A stretch of 28,445 bases of DNA from Klebsiella pneumoniae. GTDB taxonomy: Bacteria; Pseudomonadota; Gammaproteobacteria; Ga0077536. Each line of letters starts with the position of its first letter. The stretch's first letter is position 1. A model generated the notes under the pieces. The model was given only the letters and a program-made list of their open reading frames with translations, was not told where the DNA came from and ran no database searches. The stretch covers positions 1 to 28,445 of the forward strand of contig CAMCBY010000006.1 in assembly GCA_945873015.1 (NCBI GenBank). The letters run 5' to 3'. Position numbers and translations under genes: made by a program. Below, piece after piece: positions 16,446 to 24,381 of the stretch.

Positions 16446-16949
16446 ATGAAGTTGCTGATTGACCGCATCGCATCGCCACTTGGCACGGTCGTGGTGGTGT
16501 CGGACGGCGAGCATCTGCGTGCGCTCGATTTCGAAGATTACGAGGCGCGCATGCACAAGCTGCTGGCGCGTCAGTATGGTGAAGTGACGTTGCAAGCGCA
16601 GCGTGACCCGGGCGGTGCGAGCTGTGCGGTCGAAGCCTATTTCTCCGGTCAGCACGAGGCGCTCGAAACCTTGCCCGTCGCCAGCAATGGCACCGCCTTT
16701 CAACAACAGGTGTGGCGTTATCTGCGCGAGATACCGCGTGGAACGACATCAACCTACGGCGAACTCGCCCGACGCATCGGCAATCCGGCAGCCTCACGCG
16801 CAGTGGGGCTCGCAAATGGTTCAAACCCGATAGCGATCGCCGTCCCCTGTCACCGCGTGATCGGCGCGAACGGCGATCTGACTGGCTACGCTGGCGGTAT
16901 GGAACGCAAGCGCTGGCTGCTCATCCATGAGGGCGCGCTGCTGCTGTGA
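16446..16949 (+). CDS. ogt: Methylated-DNA--protein-cysteine methyltransferase
   Basis: A suicide DNA repair enzyme that takes alkyl groups from O6-methylguanine or O4-methylthymine. The 167-residue length is standard. The acceptor motif PCHRVIG has the active cysteine at residue 135. The preceding helix-turn-helix and arginine-finger region (TYGELARRIGNPAASRAVGLANGSNPIAI) is complete. There is no AdaA-type zinc domain, so this is the constitutive Ogt type, not Ada. The close hairpin upstream could sequester its ribosome-binding region; no strong Shine-Dalgarno is visible. Confidence 0.95.
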   Translation: MKLLIDRIASPLGTVVVVSDGEHLRALDFEDYEARMHKLLARQYGEVTLQAQRDPGGASCAVEAYFSGQHEALETLPVASNGTAFQQQVWRYLREIPRGTTSTYGELARRIGNPAASRAVGLANGSNPIAIAVPCHRVIGANGDLTGYAGGMERKRWLLIHEGALLL

Positions 16950-16950
16950 T

Positions 16951-16969
16951 CAAGGCAAGCGCGGCCTTG
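16951..16969. terminator. Small hairpin between convergent ogt and flavin monooxygenase genes
   Basis: CAAGGC (16951-16956) pairs with GCCTTG (16964-16969) across a 7-nt loop, immediately after the ogt stop. It may serve as a terminator for either converging gene, but there is no T-run on either side. Confidence 0.35.
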
Positions 16970-17000
16970 CGCCGCGCCGCCCATCGCTCAGGCGCGGGAC

Positions 17001-18461
17001 TTAACCGCGCTTGGCTTCGTAGACCTGCTCATCGGGCCGCACCATACGCGAGGCAAACTCGTCGATGGTGTGCGGCCACTGCGTGACATTGCGTCCGGAA
17101 CTGGCGCTGTAATAGTTGCCGCAGGCGGCGGCCCATACATCGACCGCCTTGATTTCCTGCTGCATCGAATCGTTGTACTGCTTTTCAGTTTCCGGCTTGA
17201 GATCGATATAAGCCAGTTTCTCGCGCTCGAGACGCTTGAGCTGCTTCATGATGTAGTCGATCTGAATTTCGAGCATGGTGATGATCGAGCCGTTGTTGGT
17301 GTTCGGCCCGTACAGCATGAACAGATTCGGAAAGCCGCTGGTAGTGATGCCGAGATAGGCCTGTGCGCCGTCGCTCCAGGCGTCATCAAGTCGCACACCA
17401 TTACGCCCGGTCACTTCGATTGCCGACAGATATTTGGTGACCTTGAAGCCGGTCGCAAGAATCACGGTATCGACTTCACGCTCGACGCCATCAGCCGTCA
17501 CTACGCCGTTCTTCGACAGGCGCTCAATCTTGTCGGTGACCAGTTCAACCTGCGGCAGGTTGAAGATCGGGTAGTAGAGATTGGAGAACAGCGGACGCTT
17601 GCAGCCGAAGGGATGGTTAGGCACCAGCTTCTTGCGCAGTTCCGGGTCTTTCACCACCGCGATGTTGTCGAGCGCGAGCTGCGTATATTCCTTCTGCTTG
17701 ACCTCGTCGCTGAACAGAATGAACTCGTTCAGATCCTTGTAGATCTGCGCGCGCAGTTCGTGGATGGCATTCGGATCGTCCTTGAGTTTGGCAAGCACTT
17801 CGGGCGCATAAGGGGCGTCGTCCTTGGGCGCGACCCAGTTGGCGGTACGCTGAAAGATGAACAGCTTGTCGGTCTTGTGGGCAATTTCGGGAATGAACTG
17901 CACGGCACTCGCGGCGCTGCCAATCACCGCCACGCGTTTGCCGGTCAAATCGTGGCCATGATTCCAGCGCGCCGAATGGAACATCGTGCCACCGAAAACA
18001 TCGAGACCGGGAAAGCTCGGCATGTCGAGTTCATTGAACATGCCCATGCCCGATACCAGCACTGGCGCACTGAACACCTGGTCATCGGCAGTCTCGACCT
18101 GCCAACGTGCGGACGCATCGTTCCAGCGCGCCGCGCGCACTTCATGCTGAAAACGGATATAGGGTTTGATGCCGTATTTGTTCGCGACGAATTCGAGATA
18201 TTCCAGAATCTCGGCCTGGCCGGCAAACGGCCGCGACCAGTCACGCTTAAGCTCAAAGGAGTAGGAGTAGAGATGGGATTTGACGTCGCACTCGGCGCCC
18301 GGGTAACGGTTGTGCCACCAGGTACCGCCGACGCCCGAGGCCTTTTCCAGCACCACAAAATCCTGGATGCCGGCTTCCAGCAGCTTGATGGCGGTACACA
18401 TGCCGCCCGGGCCGGCGCCGATGATGATGATGCGGGTGTCGTGTTGTTGCGCGGTAGCCAT
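17001..18461 (-). CDS. Flavin-containing / Baeyer-Villiger-type monooxygenase
   Basis: A 486-residue two-dinucleotide-domain oxygenase. The FAD motif is GAGPGG (residues 15-20). The BVMO-type motif GGTWWHNRYPGAECD is at residues 45-59. The BVMO fingerprint FxGxxxHxxxW(P/D) appears as F156-G-G-T-M-F-H162-S-A-R-W166-N167, with Asn in the last place. The second Rossmann loop is VIGSAASAVQF. Such enzymes use NADPH and O2 to turn ketones into esters or lactones, or to oxidise heteroatoms. The ATG at 18461 was chosen because the protein then starts just before the FAD strand and GGAGA lies 10 nt upstream. The 32 extra upstream codons cross intergenic sequence. The substrate is unknown. Confidence 0.88.
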   Translation of the reverse strand: MATAQQHDTRIIIIGAGPGGMCTAIKLLEAGIQDFVVLEKASGVGGTWWHNRYPGAECDVKSHLYSYSFELKRDWSRPFAGQAEILEYLEFVANKYGIKPYIRFQHEVRAARWNDASARWQVETADDQVFSAPVLVSGMGMFNELDMPSFPGLDVFGGTMFHSARWNHGHDLTGKRVAVIGSAASAVQFIPEIAHKTDKLFIFQRTANWVAPKDDAPYAPEVLAKLKDDPNAIHELRAQIYKDLNEFILFSDEVKQKEYTQLALDNIAVVKDPELRKKLVPNHPFGCKRPLFSNLYYPIFNLPQVELVTDKIERLSKNGVVTADGVEREVDTVILATGFKVTKYLSAIEVTGRNGVRLDDAWSDGAQAYLGITTSGFPNLFMLYGPNTNNGSIITMLEIQIDYIMKQLKRLEREKLAYIDLKPETEKQYNDSMQQEIKAVDVWAAACGNYYSASSGRNVTQWPHTIDEFASRMVRPDEQVYEAKRG

Positions 18462-18552
18462 TGGAATGGGTCTCTCCAGGAAATGCGTTTGAATACTCTC
18501 ATGGTAACAATTGCGCGCGCCGGCTTTAATTCCCCGATAGGAATGCGTGCCT

Positions 18553-18581
18553 GACACAAAAGAACGGGGCCATCGGCCCCG
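18553..18581 (-). terminator. Rho-independent terminator of fbp
   Basis: On the minus strand CGGGGCC-GAT-CGG-type pairing gives a 7-bp GC-rich stem (18581-18575 with 18571-18565, 3-nt loop) followed by the T-rich tail TTCTTTTGTG. It begins 29 bp after the fbp stop, separating fbp from the flavin monooxygenase gene downstream. Confidence 0.8.
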
Positions 18582-18609
18582 CGCTTTACTGCACCAGACC
18601 GGCCGTCAC

Positions 18610-19620
18610 TCAGTGCGCGGCGAGCTCGGCCAGCAGGGCTGCCACATCCTCGCGGCTGCCGAGAATCACCGGCACGCGCGCATGCAGCGATTCGGGCTCG
18701 ATATCGAGGATACGCTCAGCACCAGTGCTGCCCACACCGCCGGCCTGTTCGAGGATCATCGACATCGGGTTGGCTTCGTACATCAGACGCAGCTTGCCCT
18801 TGGGCGCCTTGGCGGTCGGCGGGTAGAGGAAAATGCCGCCCTGCAGCAGCACACGATGCACATCGGCGACCATCGCGCCCGCGTAACGGCTGCCATAACC
18901 ACCCTTGCGACAGGCGCTCAAATAGCGCTGGTAGCCGGCCGGGAAAGTATCGAGATTCGCTTCGTTGACCGAATAAGTCTTGCCCTTGGCCGGCATCTGC
19001 ATCCGCTCGGCGACGCGCAGGAAATTACCGACCGTCGGTTCGAGCACAAACATATCGACGCCATTGCCCAAGGTCATGACCAGCACCGTCGAGGGGCCGT
19101 ACAGCACGTAACCCGCCGCGACCTGGCGGCGCCCGGCCTGCAGGCGGGTCTCTTCGCCGGCGGCGAGTTCGTAAATCGAGAAAATGGTGCCGACCGCGCC
19201 GCCGACATCGAGATTCGAGGAGCCATCGAGCGGGTCGAACAACACCGAATAACGACCGCCGTGGGCGGGCAGGCCGTCGATGATCATGAGTTCGTCGTTC
19301 TCTTCCGAGCCGAGCACCATCACGCCTTCGCGCGATTCGAGTTCACGAATGAGCAATTCGTTGGCGATGACGTCGAGCGCCTGCTGGGACTCACCCTGCA
19401 CATTGAGCTGGCCGACTGCGCCAAGTGCGCCATCGAGGCCGGCAGTGCGCAGGCGCGCCGCGATGCCCTTGGCCGCACTCGAGATGGCGGACACTATCCA
19501 GGACAGCGAACGCGTCGCGTCATCGCGCGAGGCGCGTTCGGCGGCAAGCAGGCAGCTTTGCAAAGAGGGGGGATTGGGCTGGGAACGAAGTTGGACGACG
19601 GCGGAAGCGGGCACGGCCAT
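18610..19620 (-). CDS. fbp: Class I fructose-1,6-bisphosphatase
   Basis: Gluconeogenic enzyme converting fructose-1,6-bisphosphate to fructose-6-phosphate; Mg-dependent and cytosolic. The metal/phosphate signature FDPLDGSSNLDVG, the substrate loop GSEEND and the tail AGGVGSTGAERILDIEP are present. The ATG at 19620 gives 336 residues, the usual length, with AGGAG 11 nt upstream. An in-frame ATG at 19659 would add 13 polar residues but has no Shine-Dalgarno. The N-terminal 35 residues (MAVPASAVVQLRSQPNPPSL) are less conserved than expected of the family, so the start remains open. A strong terminator follows. Confidence 0.93.
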   Translation of the reverse strand: MAVPASAVVQLRSQPNPPSLQSCLLAAERASRDDATRSLSWIVSAISSAAKGIAARLRTAGLDGALGAVGQLNVQGESQQALDVIANELLIRELESREGVMVLGSEENDELMIIDGLPAHGGRYSVLFDPLDGSSNLDVGGAVGTIFSIYELAAGEETRLQAGRRQVAAGYVLYGPSTVLVMTLGNGVDMFVLEPTVGNFLRVAERMQMPAKGKTYSVNEANLDTFPAGYQRYLSACRKGGYGSRYAGAMVADVHRVLLQGGIFLYPPTAKAPKGKLRLMYEANPMSMILEQAGGVGSTGAERILDIEPESLHARVPVILGSREDVAALLAELAAH

Positions 19621-19755
19621 GGCGGAATCATCTCCTGATTCGGTTTGTTGTTCTGTCATGGGGTGAGATTGTCGCGCTGCAAAATTAATTCTCCGTGAAC
19701 CGTGCTGCAAAACATGAATCTTTACGATTTCCGCAAGCTAGAGGTGTGATCTACC

Positions 19756-20664
19756 TCAACGCTGGAGGTCGAGCACCGCCTCGGCCATCCATTCGAGATC
19801 GGCTCGCCAGTCAGCGTGCGGGTCGAGCGCGTTGGACGGGCGCAGTACAAACTTGCTCAAACCCGCGTCGAGATGAGCGCCGATGAGGGCACGCAGCGCT
19901 GAAGTGCCGACCGCCACAATGTCGGTCAAGTCGTGGTCCTCGCGCCGCGCCCGCAGTGCGCCCACCGCCGCCTCTGGCGGTGCGTGGCGCGCGACCGGGA
20001 TGCTGATCCCGAAATGCTCGGGGTCGATATGCCGACCGAGTTCGGCGGCACGGCGTTCGATGGTCTCGCGCGCGACGCGTGCTTCGGCGGGAGTGATGAC
20101 CGAGGTCAGCCAGCCATCGGCGACACGCGCCACCCGTTCCAGCGCCAGCGGCCCTTTGCCCCCCAGCCAGACTTCCAACGGCTGCTGCAGCGGGCGTGGC
20201 TCAAGGGCGAGATGCTCATAACGCGCGCTGAGACAGCTGCCGGTGACGGTCTCGCCGGCCCACCAGGTGCGCAGCATTTGCAGTATGTCTTCGAGGTTGG
20301 CGCCGCGGTCACCCTTGTCGTAGCCGAGCGCAATACGCTCAGCCAGGGTGCCGAGCCCAGGCACAAAGGACAGCAGCAGTCGGCCTTGGCACATCCTGTC
20401 GAGCTGCGCGAGTTGTTTCGCCAGCCACAGCGGATTACGCCCGAGCGGCACGATGTTGGCGCCGAGTTTGAGGCGTTTGGTGCGCGCCGCGGCGTAGGTC
20501 AGATGGAGCAGCGGGTCGCCCTGGGTGCCGAGCGGAATGTCCGACAGCCACAGGGTATCGAAGCCCAGCGTTTCGCAGTGCGTGAGGTAATCGTCAAAAC
20601 TGTTCTCGGTCAGCGCCGAGGCCGGCGGTGTGACGGCGAAACGGACTTTTTGCGGGACATACAT
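19756..20664 (-). CDS. LLM-class flavin/F420-dependent oxidoreductase
   Basis: A 302-residue luciferase-like TIM-barrel protein with the recognisable segments LGFDTLWLSDIPLGTQGDP, KLGANIVPLGRNPLWLAKQLAQLD, and GRLLLSFVPGLGT, plus EVWLGGKGPLALERVARVADGW near the middle. Members use FMN or coenzyme F420; the cofactor and substrate cannot be decided here. The ATG at 20664 lies 13 bp after the stop of the upstream alpha/beta hydrolase, with GAGG inside that stop region, so the two genes form an operon. The protein is distinct from the LimB-like LLM gene at 15143 (shorter, different motifs). Confidence 0.82.
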   Translation of the reverse strand: MYVPQKVRFAVTPPASALTENSFDDYLTHCETLGFDTLWLSDIPLGTQGDPLLHLTYAAARTKRLKLGANIVPLGRNPLWLAKQLAQLDRMCQGRLLLSFVPGLGTLAERIALGYDKGDRGANLEDILQMLRTWWAGETVTGSCLSARYEHLALEPRPLQQPLEVWLGGKGPLALERVARVADGWLTSVITPAEARVARETIERRAAELGRHIDPEHFGISIPVARHAPPEAAVGALRARREDHDLTDIVAVGTSALRALIGAHLDAGLSKFVLRPSNALDPHADWRADLEWMAEAVLDLQR

Positions 20665-20677
20665 GTGGGTCAGTGCC

Positions 20678-21583
20678 TCAGGTCGTCGCCGCATGCTGCG
20701 CGCTGAAGGCCGCAACCTCGGCCGCCAGCGGTGCAGCACCGCAGCCTAAAGTGATGGAGTAATGGTTGGTGTCTGCGAGCTCGCGCCAGACCAATGCCGG
20801 ATTCGCCGCGCAGCGCGCCTCGACCGCCGCAACCGGCATCAATGGCTCGGGCTGATTCATGAGTCCCCGCACGGCGGTCGCGAGCAAAGTCGGCACGCGA
20901 ATATCGTTCATGAGCGTGACCATCTCGGCCTGCATCGGGCCGAGGCCGTCTTCACGCACCGCCGCTTCCTTCACCCGGCTTTTCAGATGAGGCGACGTGC
21001 CGACCAGGTCGTAGTCGAAATAGGCTTCGACATCTTCATTCCAGGCATCGGCATCCTGAAAGGCCGGGTGCTCGCGCCAGAACGCGCGATAGGCGTCGCG
21101 ACTCTCGAACTCGCGCGACAGCCGCGCCAGCGCCGGGCCAAGAATCTTCTCCAGCAAAGTGGCCGGGGCCAGTCCTTCCGGCAGCGGCAACGCCACGCCG
21201 CCATCGACCAGCACCACATTCGCCAGCCGCGGCGCTTCGCGCACCGCAAAATGCACGCCGATGTAGGCGCCCATCGAATGACCGACAAAACACACCTTGG
21301 GCAGTGCCAGCGCTTCGAGCACGGCGCACAAATCGTTCACATGCTGCAGCAAACCATAGGGCCCGGGCAGTTCACTGCTGGCGCCGCGACCGCGCAGGTC
21401 GGGTGCGATGATGTCGTGACCGGCCAATGCGGGGGCATTCACCACCCGCGACCAGGCGAGATGTGAAGCCGAGATGCCATGCACCATGAGGATGGGAGGG
21501 CCTTCACCCGTGCCGGCCCAGCGCGCGACTGCGAGTTTGCCGCCCCGCACTTCGACTTCGACAAGCGACTTGTGACGCGCCAT
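20678..21583 (-). CDS. Alpha/beta-fold hydrolase
   Basis: A 301-residue serine hydrolase. The oxyanion-hole strand is ILMVHGISASHLAW, the nucleophile elbow is GHSMG with Ser103, and the likely catalytic histidine is His274 in DTNHYSI. Typical reactions are ester, lactone or C-C bond hydrolysis; the substrate is unknown. The ATG at 21583 follows GGAGG by 4 nt, so the 21 extra upstream codons, which overlap the divergent flavodoxin start, are not needed. It is the first gene of an operon with the LLM oxidoreductase. A lactone from the nearby Baeyer-Villiger-type enzyme would be a natural substrate, but that is inference. Confidence 0.86.
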   Translation of the reverse strand: MARHKSLVEVEVRGGKLAVARWAGTGEGPPILMVHGISASHLAWSRVVNAPALAGHDIIAPDLRGRGASSELPGPYGLLQHVNDLCAVLEALALPKVCFVGHSMGAYIGVHFAVREAPRLANVVLVDGGVALPLPEGLAPATLLEKILGPALARLSREFESRDAYRAFWREHPAFQDADAWNEDVEAYFDYDLVGTSPHLKSRVKEAAVREDGLGPMQAEMVTLMNDIRVPTLLATAVRGLMNQPEPLMPVAAVEARCAANPALVWRELADTNHYSITLGCGAAPLAAEVAAFSAQHAATT

Positions 21584-21645
21584 AGTGCCTCCATCCTCTG
21601 AACCGGTTTTGATGCCGTCATCGTAACAGGCACAAAGGCCCGTCA

Positions 21646-22107
21646 ATGAAACACCTCTTACTTATCCACCATTCCCAGACCGGCAGCACAGCCGCGCTTG
21701 CCCAGGCTGTGCTCGATGGCGCGCGTGACCCGGCGATTGCCGGCGTCGAACTGCGCGTCGCCTCGCCGCTCGCGGCGGACGCCGAAGATCTGCGGTGGGC
21801 CGATGCGGTGATCCTCGGCACGCCGGAGAACTTCGGTTACATGTCGGGCGCCTTGAAGTATTTTTTTGATCGCATCTATTACACCTGCCTGGAACAAACC
21901 CAGGGCTTGCCCTATGCGCTGTTCATCAAAGCCGGCAACGACGGCGACGGCGCCTTGAGCAGTGTGCACCGCATCGTCACCGGCCTGCGCTGGCGCGAAG
22001 TGCAGGCGCCACTGGTAGTGAAGGGCGACATCAACGCCCAGAGCCTCATCGATTGTCGTGAGCTGGGTATGGCCCTCGCGGCGGGTCTTGAAGCAGGTTT
22101 GTTCTGA
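21646..22107 (+). CDS. Flavodoxin-like NAD(P)H-dependent oxidoreductase
   Basis: A 153-residue flavodoxin fold. The FMN phosphate loop is HSQTGSTAALAQA (residues 9-21), followed by the isoalloxazine-contact loop GTPENFGYMSGALKYFFDR (about residues 58-76). It resembles the short flavodoxin/NADPH-FMN reductase family, but the exact partner is unknown. It could deliver reduced flavin or electrons to the LLM or Rieske enzymes around it, which is an inference from context only. The ATG at 21646 has AAAGG 8 nt upstream. It is divergent from the alpha/beta hydrolase with a 62-bp gap, and the Rieske gene follows 63 bp downstream on the same strand. Confidence 0.82.
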   Translation: MKHLLLIHHSQTGSTAALAQAVLDGARDPAIAGVELRVASPLAADAEDLRWADAVILGTPENFGYMSGALKYFFDRIYYTCLEQTQGLPYALFIKAGNDGDGALSSVHRIVTGLRWREVQAPLVVKGDINAQSLIDCRELGMALAAGLEAGLF

Positions 22108-22170
22108 GTGACCCACGCGATGCCGGTCAGGCCGTAGAATGTCTTTAACGCTCGCTTCGAGATTGCACTT

Positions 22171-23247
22171 ATGTCCGTGGAAAATACCGTCCGTCTGCCG
22201 ACGCCTGAGCTCGATGAATACAGCGGCGATCTGCGCAAGACGGCTATCGACCCAAACTTCTGGTATCCGATCGCGCGCACCAAGGAGTTGAAAGCGGGTC
22301 GGACCCTGGCTGCGAGTTTTGCCGGTCAGCCCATCGTACTGGCGCGCACCAAGAGCGGCCAGTTGCTCGCCCTTGAAGATCGCTGCGCCCATCGGCAAGT
22401 GCCGCTGCATGTTGGCGTGGTCACCGACAATGCCATCCGCTGCGGCTATCACGGCTGGGAATACAACGCCGAGGGGCGCTGTGTGAGCGTGCCTTATCTC
22501 GACCGCTGCAGCATGAAACCGAACAACGTGCGGCACTATCCGGTGCGCGAGGCCTATGACCTCCTGTTCGTATTTCCGGGCGACAGCGCACGCGCCGCTT
22601 CGACGGCCTTTCCGGCCATTGCCTCGGCCGGCGACCCGGCCTACAAGACCCGCTACCTCGACCGCCGCATCGGCTGCCATTATTCGTTCATGCATGAGAA
22701 CCTCATGGACATGAACCATCAGTTCCTGCACCGGCGCCTGATGGGCGGCATCAAGACTTTGTTCCTCGGCACCCGTCAGGGCCCGAACTGGGTGGAAACC
22801 GATTACACCTTCCATCGCGCCAGCGGCCGCCAGCCGCTGGGCGAAAAATTCATGCTCGGCAAACGTCCTGAGAGCCGCCCGGAAGAGCGCGATCTCATGA
22901 CCATCCGCACCGAATATCCCTATCAGACCCTGAAGTTCTGGACCGCCGGCAGCAGCGAGCCGGCGCTCGATTTATGGAACGTCTACATCCCGCTCGATAA
23001 ACAACAGCGCAGCAATCGCACCTTCGGCTTGATGATGATTCGCCGGCCCGGCATGAAAGTACTGCTTGATGTGTTCTGGCCGTTTATCGTGTGGTTCACC
23101 AATGGCATCTTCGCCGAGGACCGCCGGATCTGTGAGCTCGAACAGGCGGCGTTTGATGCGCAGGGAGAAGATCTGAATCAGGAGATCTTTCCCGCCATCC
23201 GCAATCTCAGAAAGGTGCTGGCGGACAACGGCGTGGCGATGGGGTAA
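22171..23247 (+). CDS. Rieske non-heme iron oxygenase, alpha subunit
   Basis: A 358-residue oxygenase. The Rieske [2Fe-2S] ligands are C72-x-H74 and C91-x2-H94. The mononuclear iron site is in NLMDMNHQFLH, with His183 and His187 separated by only three residues, and a likely third ligand Asp317 in EDRRICELEQ. Most relatives have four residues between the histidines, but carbazole 1,9a-dioxygenase and oxoquinoline monooxygenase are known with three. Such single-component-type alpha subunits need a ferredoxin and reductase, neither of which is adjacent. The substrate is probably an aromatic or alicyclic ring compound. A possible -10 (TAGAAT) lies about 40 bp upstream without a clear -35. Confidence 0.88.
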   Translation: MSVENTVRLPTPELDEYSGDLRKTAIDPNFWYPIARTKELKAGRTLAASFAGQPIVLARTKSGQLLALEDRCAHRQVPLHVGVVTDNAIRCGYHGWEYNAEGRCVSVPYLDRCSMKPNNVRHYPVREAYDLLFVFPGDSARAASTAFPAIASAGDPAYKTRYLDRRIGCHYSFMHENLMDMNHQFLHRRLMGGIKTLFLGTRQGPNWVETDYTFHRASGRQPLGEKFMLGKRPESRPEERDLMTIRTEYPYQTLKFWTAGSSEPALDLWNVYIPLDKQQRSNRTFGLMMIRRPGMKVLLDVFWPFIVWFTNGIFAEDRRICELEQAAFDAQGEDLNQEIFPAIRNLRKVLADNGVAMG

Positions 23248-23287
23248 GGCACCAGCCGGTCCCACAGAAGAAGGGCTGAGCTTGCCC

Positions 23288-23312
23288 GTAGGTGCGCATT
23301 CATTCGCACATT
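23288..23312 (+). repeat. REP-like palindromic repeat, class 2, copy 1
   Basis: A 25-bp unit with head GTAGG, an imperfect palindrome GTGCGCAT-TC-ATTCGCAC, and tail ATT. It begins 40 bp after the Rieske stop, with the head facing that gene. Its near-exact inverted partner is at 23346-23370. GTAG is the tetranucleotide head typical of REP sequences processed by RAYT (TnpA-REP) proteins. The outer layout (GTRGG head, hairpin, ACATT end) is shared with the class 1 repeats at 16-41 and 8979-9004. Confidence 0.82.
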
Positions 23313-23345
23313 AAAAACCAAGACTCCCGCGCCGGTTTAATCACG

Positions 23346-23370
23346 AATGTGCGAATGAATGCGCGCCTAC
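23346..23370 (-). repeat. REP-like palindromic repeat, class 2, copy 2, overlapping the hemF stop
   Basis: Reverse complement of the copy at 23288-23312 with one mismatch (24/25). Read on the minus strand it begins GTAGG at 23370, and the TAG of that head (23369-23367) is the hemF stop codon. The two copies and the 33-bp spacer form an 83-bp inverted structure able to make a long hairpin between the convergent Rieske and hemF genes, a likely bidirectional transcript end or stabiliser. Confidence 0.83.
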
Positions 23371-24287
23371 AGCCAATCGCGCGGCTGGAGGAAATCCGTG
23401 TACAGCTTCTCTTCCGCCGAACCCGGTAACGGCGTCCACGCATAACGCCACTTCACCAGCGGCGGCAGCGACATCAATATCGACTCGGTACGCCCGCCGG
23501 TCTGCAGACCGAAGACCGTGCCGCGGTCATAGACCAGATTAAATTCCACGTAGCGGCCGCGACGATAAAGCTGGAAGTCGCGTTCGCGTTCGCCGTAGGG
23601 CAGGTCGCGACGACGCTCGACGATTGGGCCGTAGGCTTGCAGAAAATGGTCGCCGACCGACTGGATGAAGGCGAAACACCGCTCGAAACCCCATTCGTTC
23701 AAATCGTCGAAGAACAATCCGCCCACACCACGCTGCTCGCCGCGATGTTTGAGGTGGAAATAGTCATCGCACCATTGTTTGTAACGTGGATAGACCTCCG
23801 GCCCGAACGGCGCGCAGGCTGCGCGCGCCGTGCCATGCCAGGCCACGGCGTCTTCCTCGAAGCCGTAATAAGGCGTCAGATCGAAACCGCCGCCAAACCA
23901 CCAAACCGGTGCCTCTCCGGGGGCGGTGGCGACGAACAGCCGGACATTGGCGTGGGACGTCGGCACAAAAGGGTTGCGCGGATGGACCACCAGCGACACG
24001 CCCATCGCGCGGAAGCCGCGGCCCACCAGTTCGGGCCGACGCACGGTTGCGGCAGGGGGCAGAGTCGTGCCCTCGACATGAGAGAAATTGACGCCGGCCT
24101 GTTCGAACACCCCGCCCTCGGTCATGACCCGAGTGCGTCCGCCGCCGCCCTCGCTGCGCGACCAGGCGTCCTCATGGAAACGCGCCTCGCCGTCGAGGCT
24201 TTCGAGGCCAGCGCAGATGCGGTCCTGCAGGCCGCGCAGCCACTGCTCGACAGCAGCGATAGCCTGGTCGTTGATGATGTCCGTCAT
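23367..24287 (-). CDS. hemF: Oxygen-dependent coproporphyrinogen III oxidase
   Basis: Aerobic haem synthesis enzyme that decarboxylates coproporphyrinogen III to protoporphyrinogen IX using O2. The 306-residue length and the signatures FGGGFDLTPYYGFEEDAVAWH, WCDDYFHLKHRGEQRGVGGLFFDD and YVEFNLVYDRGTVFGLQTGGRTESILMS (shown here as family blocks) are intact. NPFVPTSHANVR is also present. The ATG at 24287 follows AAGGA by 6 nt. The stop TAG is formed by the GTAG head of the adjacent REP-like repeat, and the final residues QPRDWL match the normal family end, so the repeat has not visibly truncated the protein. It is divergent from hisB. Confidence 0.96.
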   Translation of the reverse strand: MTDIINDQAIAAVEQWLRGLQDRICAGLESLDGEARFHEDAWSRSEGGGGRTRVMTEGGVFEQAGVNFSHVEGTTLPPAATVRRPELVGRGFRAMGVSLVVHPRNPFVPTSHANVRLFVATAPGEAPVWWFGGGFDLTPYYGFEEDAVAWHGTARAACAPFGPEVYPRYKQWCDDYFHLKHRGEQRGVGGLFFDDLNEWGFERCFAFIQSVGDHFLQAYGPIVERRRDLPYGERERDFQLYRRGRYVEFNLVYDRGTVFGLQTGGRTESILMSLPPLVKWRYAWTPLPGSAEEKLYTDFLQPRDWL

Positions 24288-24381
24288 GCTGAGTCCTTCG
24301 CCGCCGCGCCGTAGGCCAAGCCCGGCCGGATCTGTTAATGTAGCCAGCGCCCCAATTTCAGCTCAATCGAAGCCTAATCCG

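Noticed and set aside
17070..18554. A 494-codon plus-strand frame opposite the flavin monooxygenase
   Set aside because: The minus strand carries clear FAD and BVMO motifs over its full length; the plus frame shows no family motif and no ribosome-binding site.
18547..19638. A 363-codon plus-strand frame opposite fbp
   Set aside because: It mirrors fbp almost exactly, runs through the fbp terminator and has no recognisable domain.
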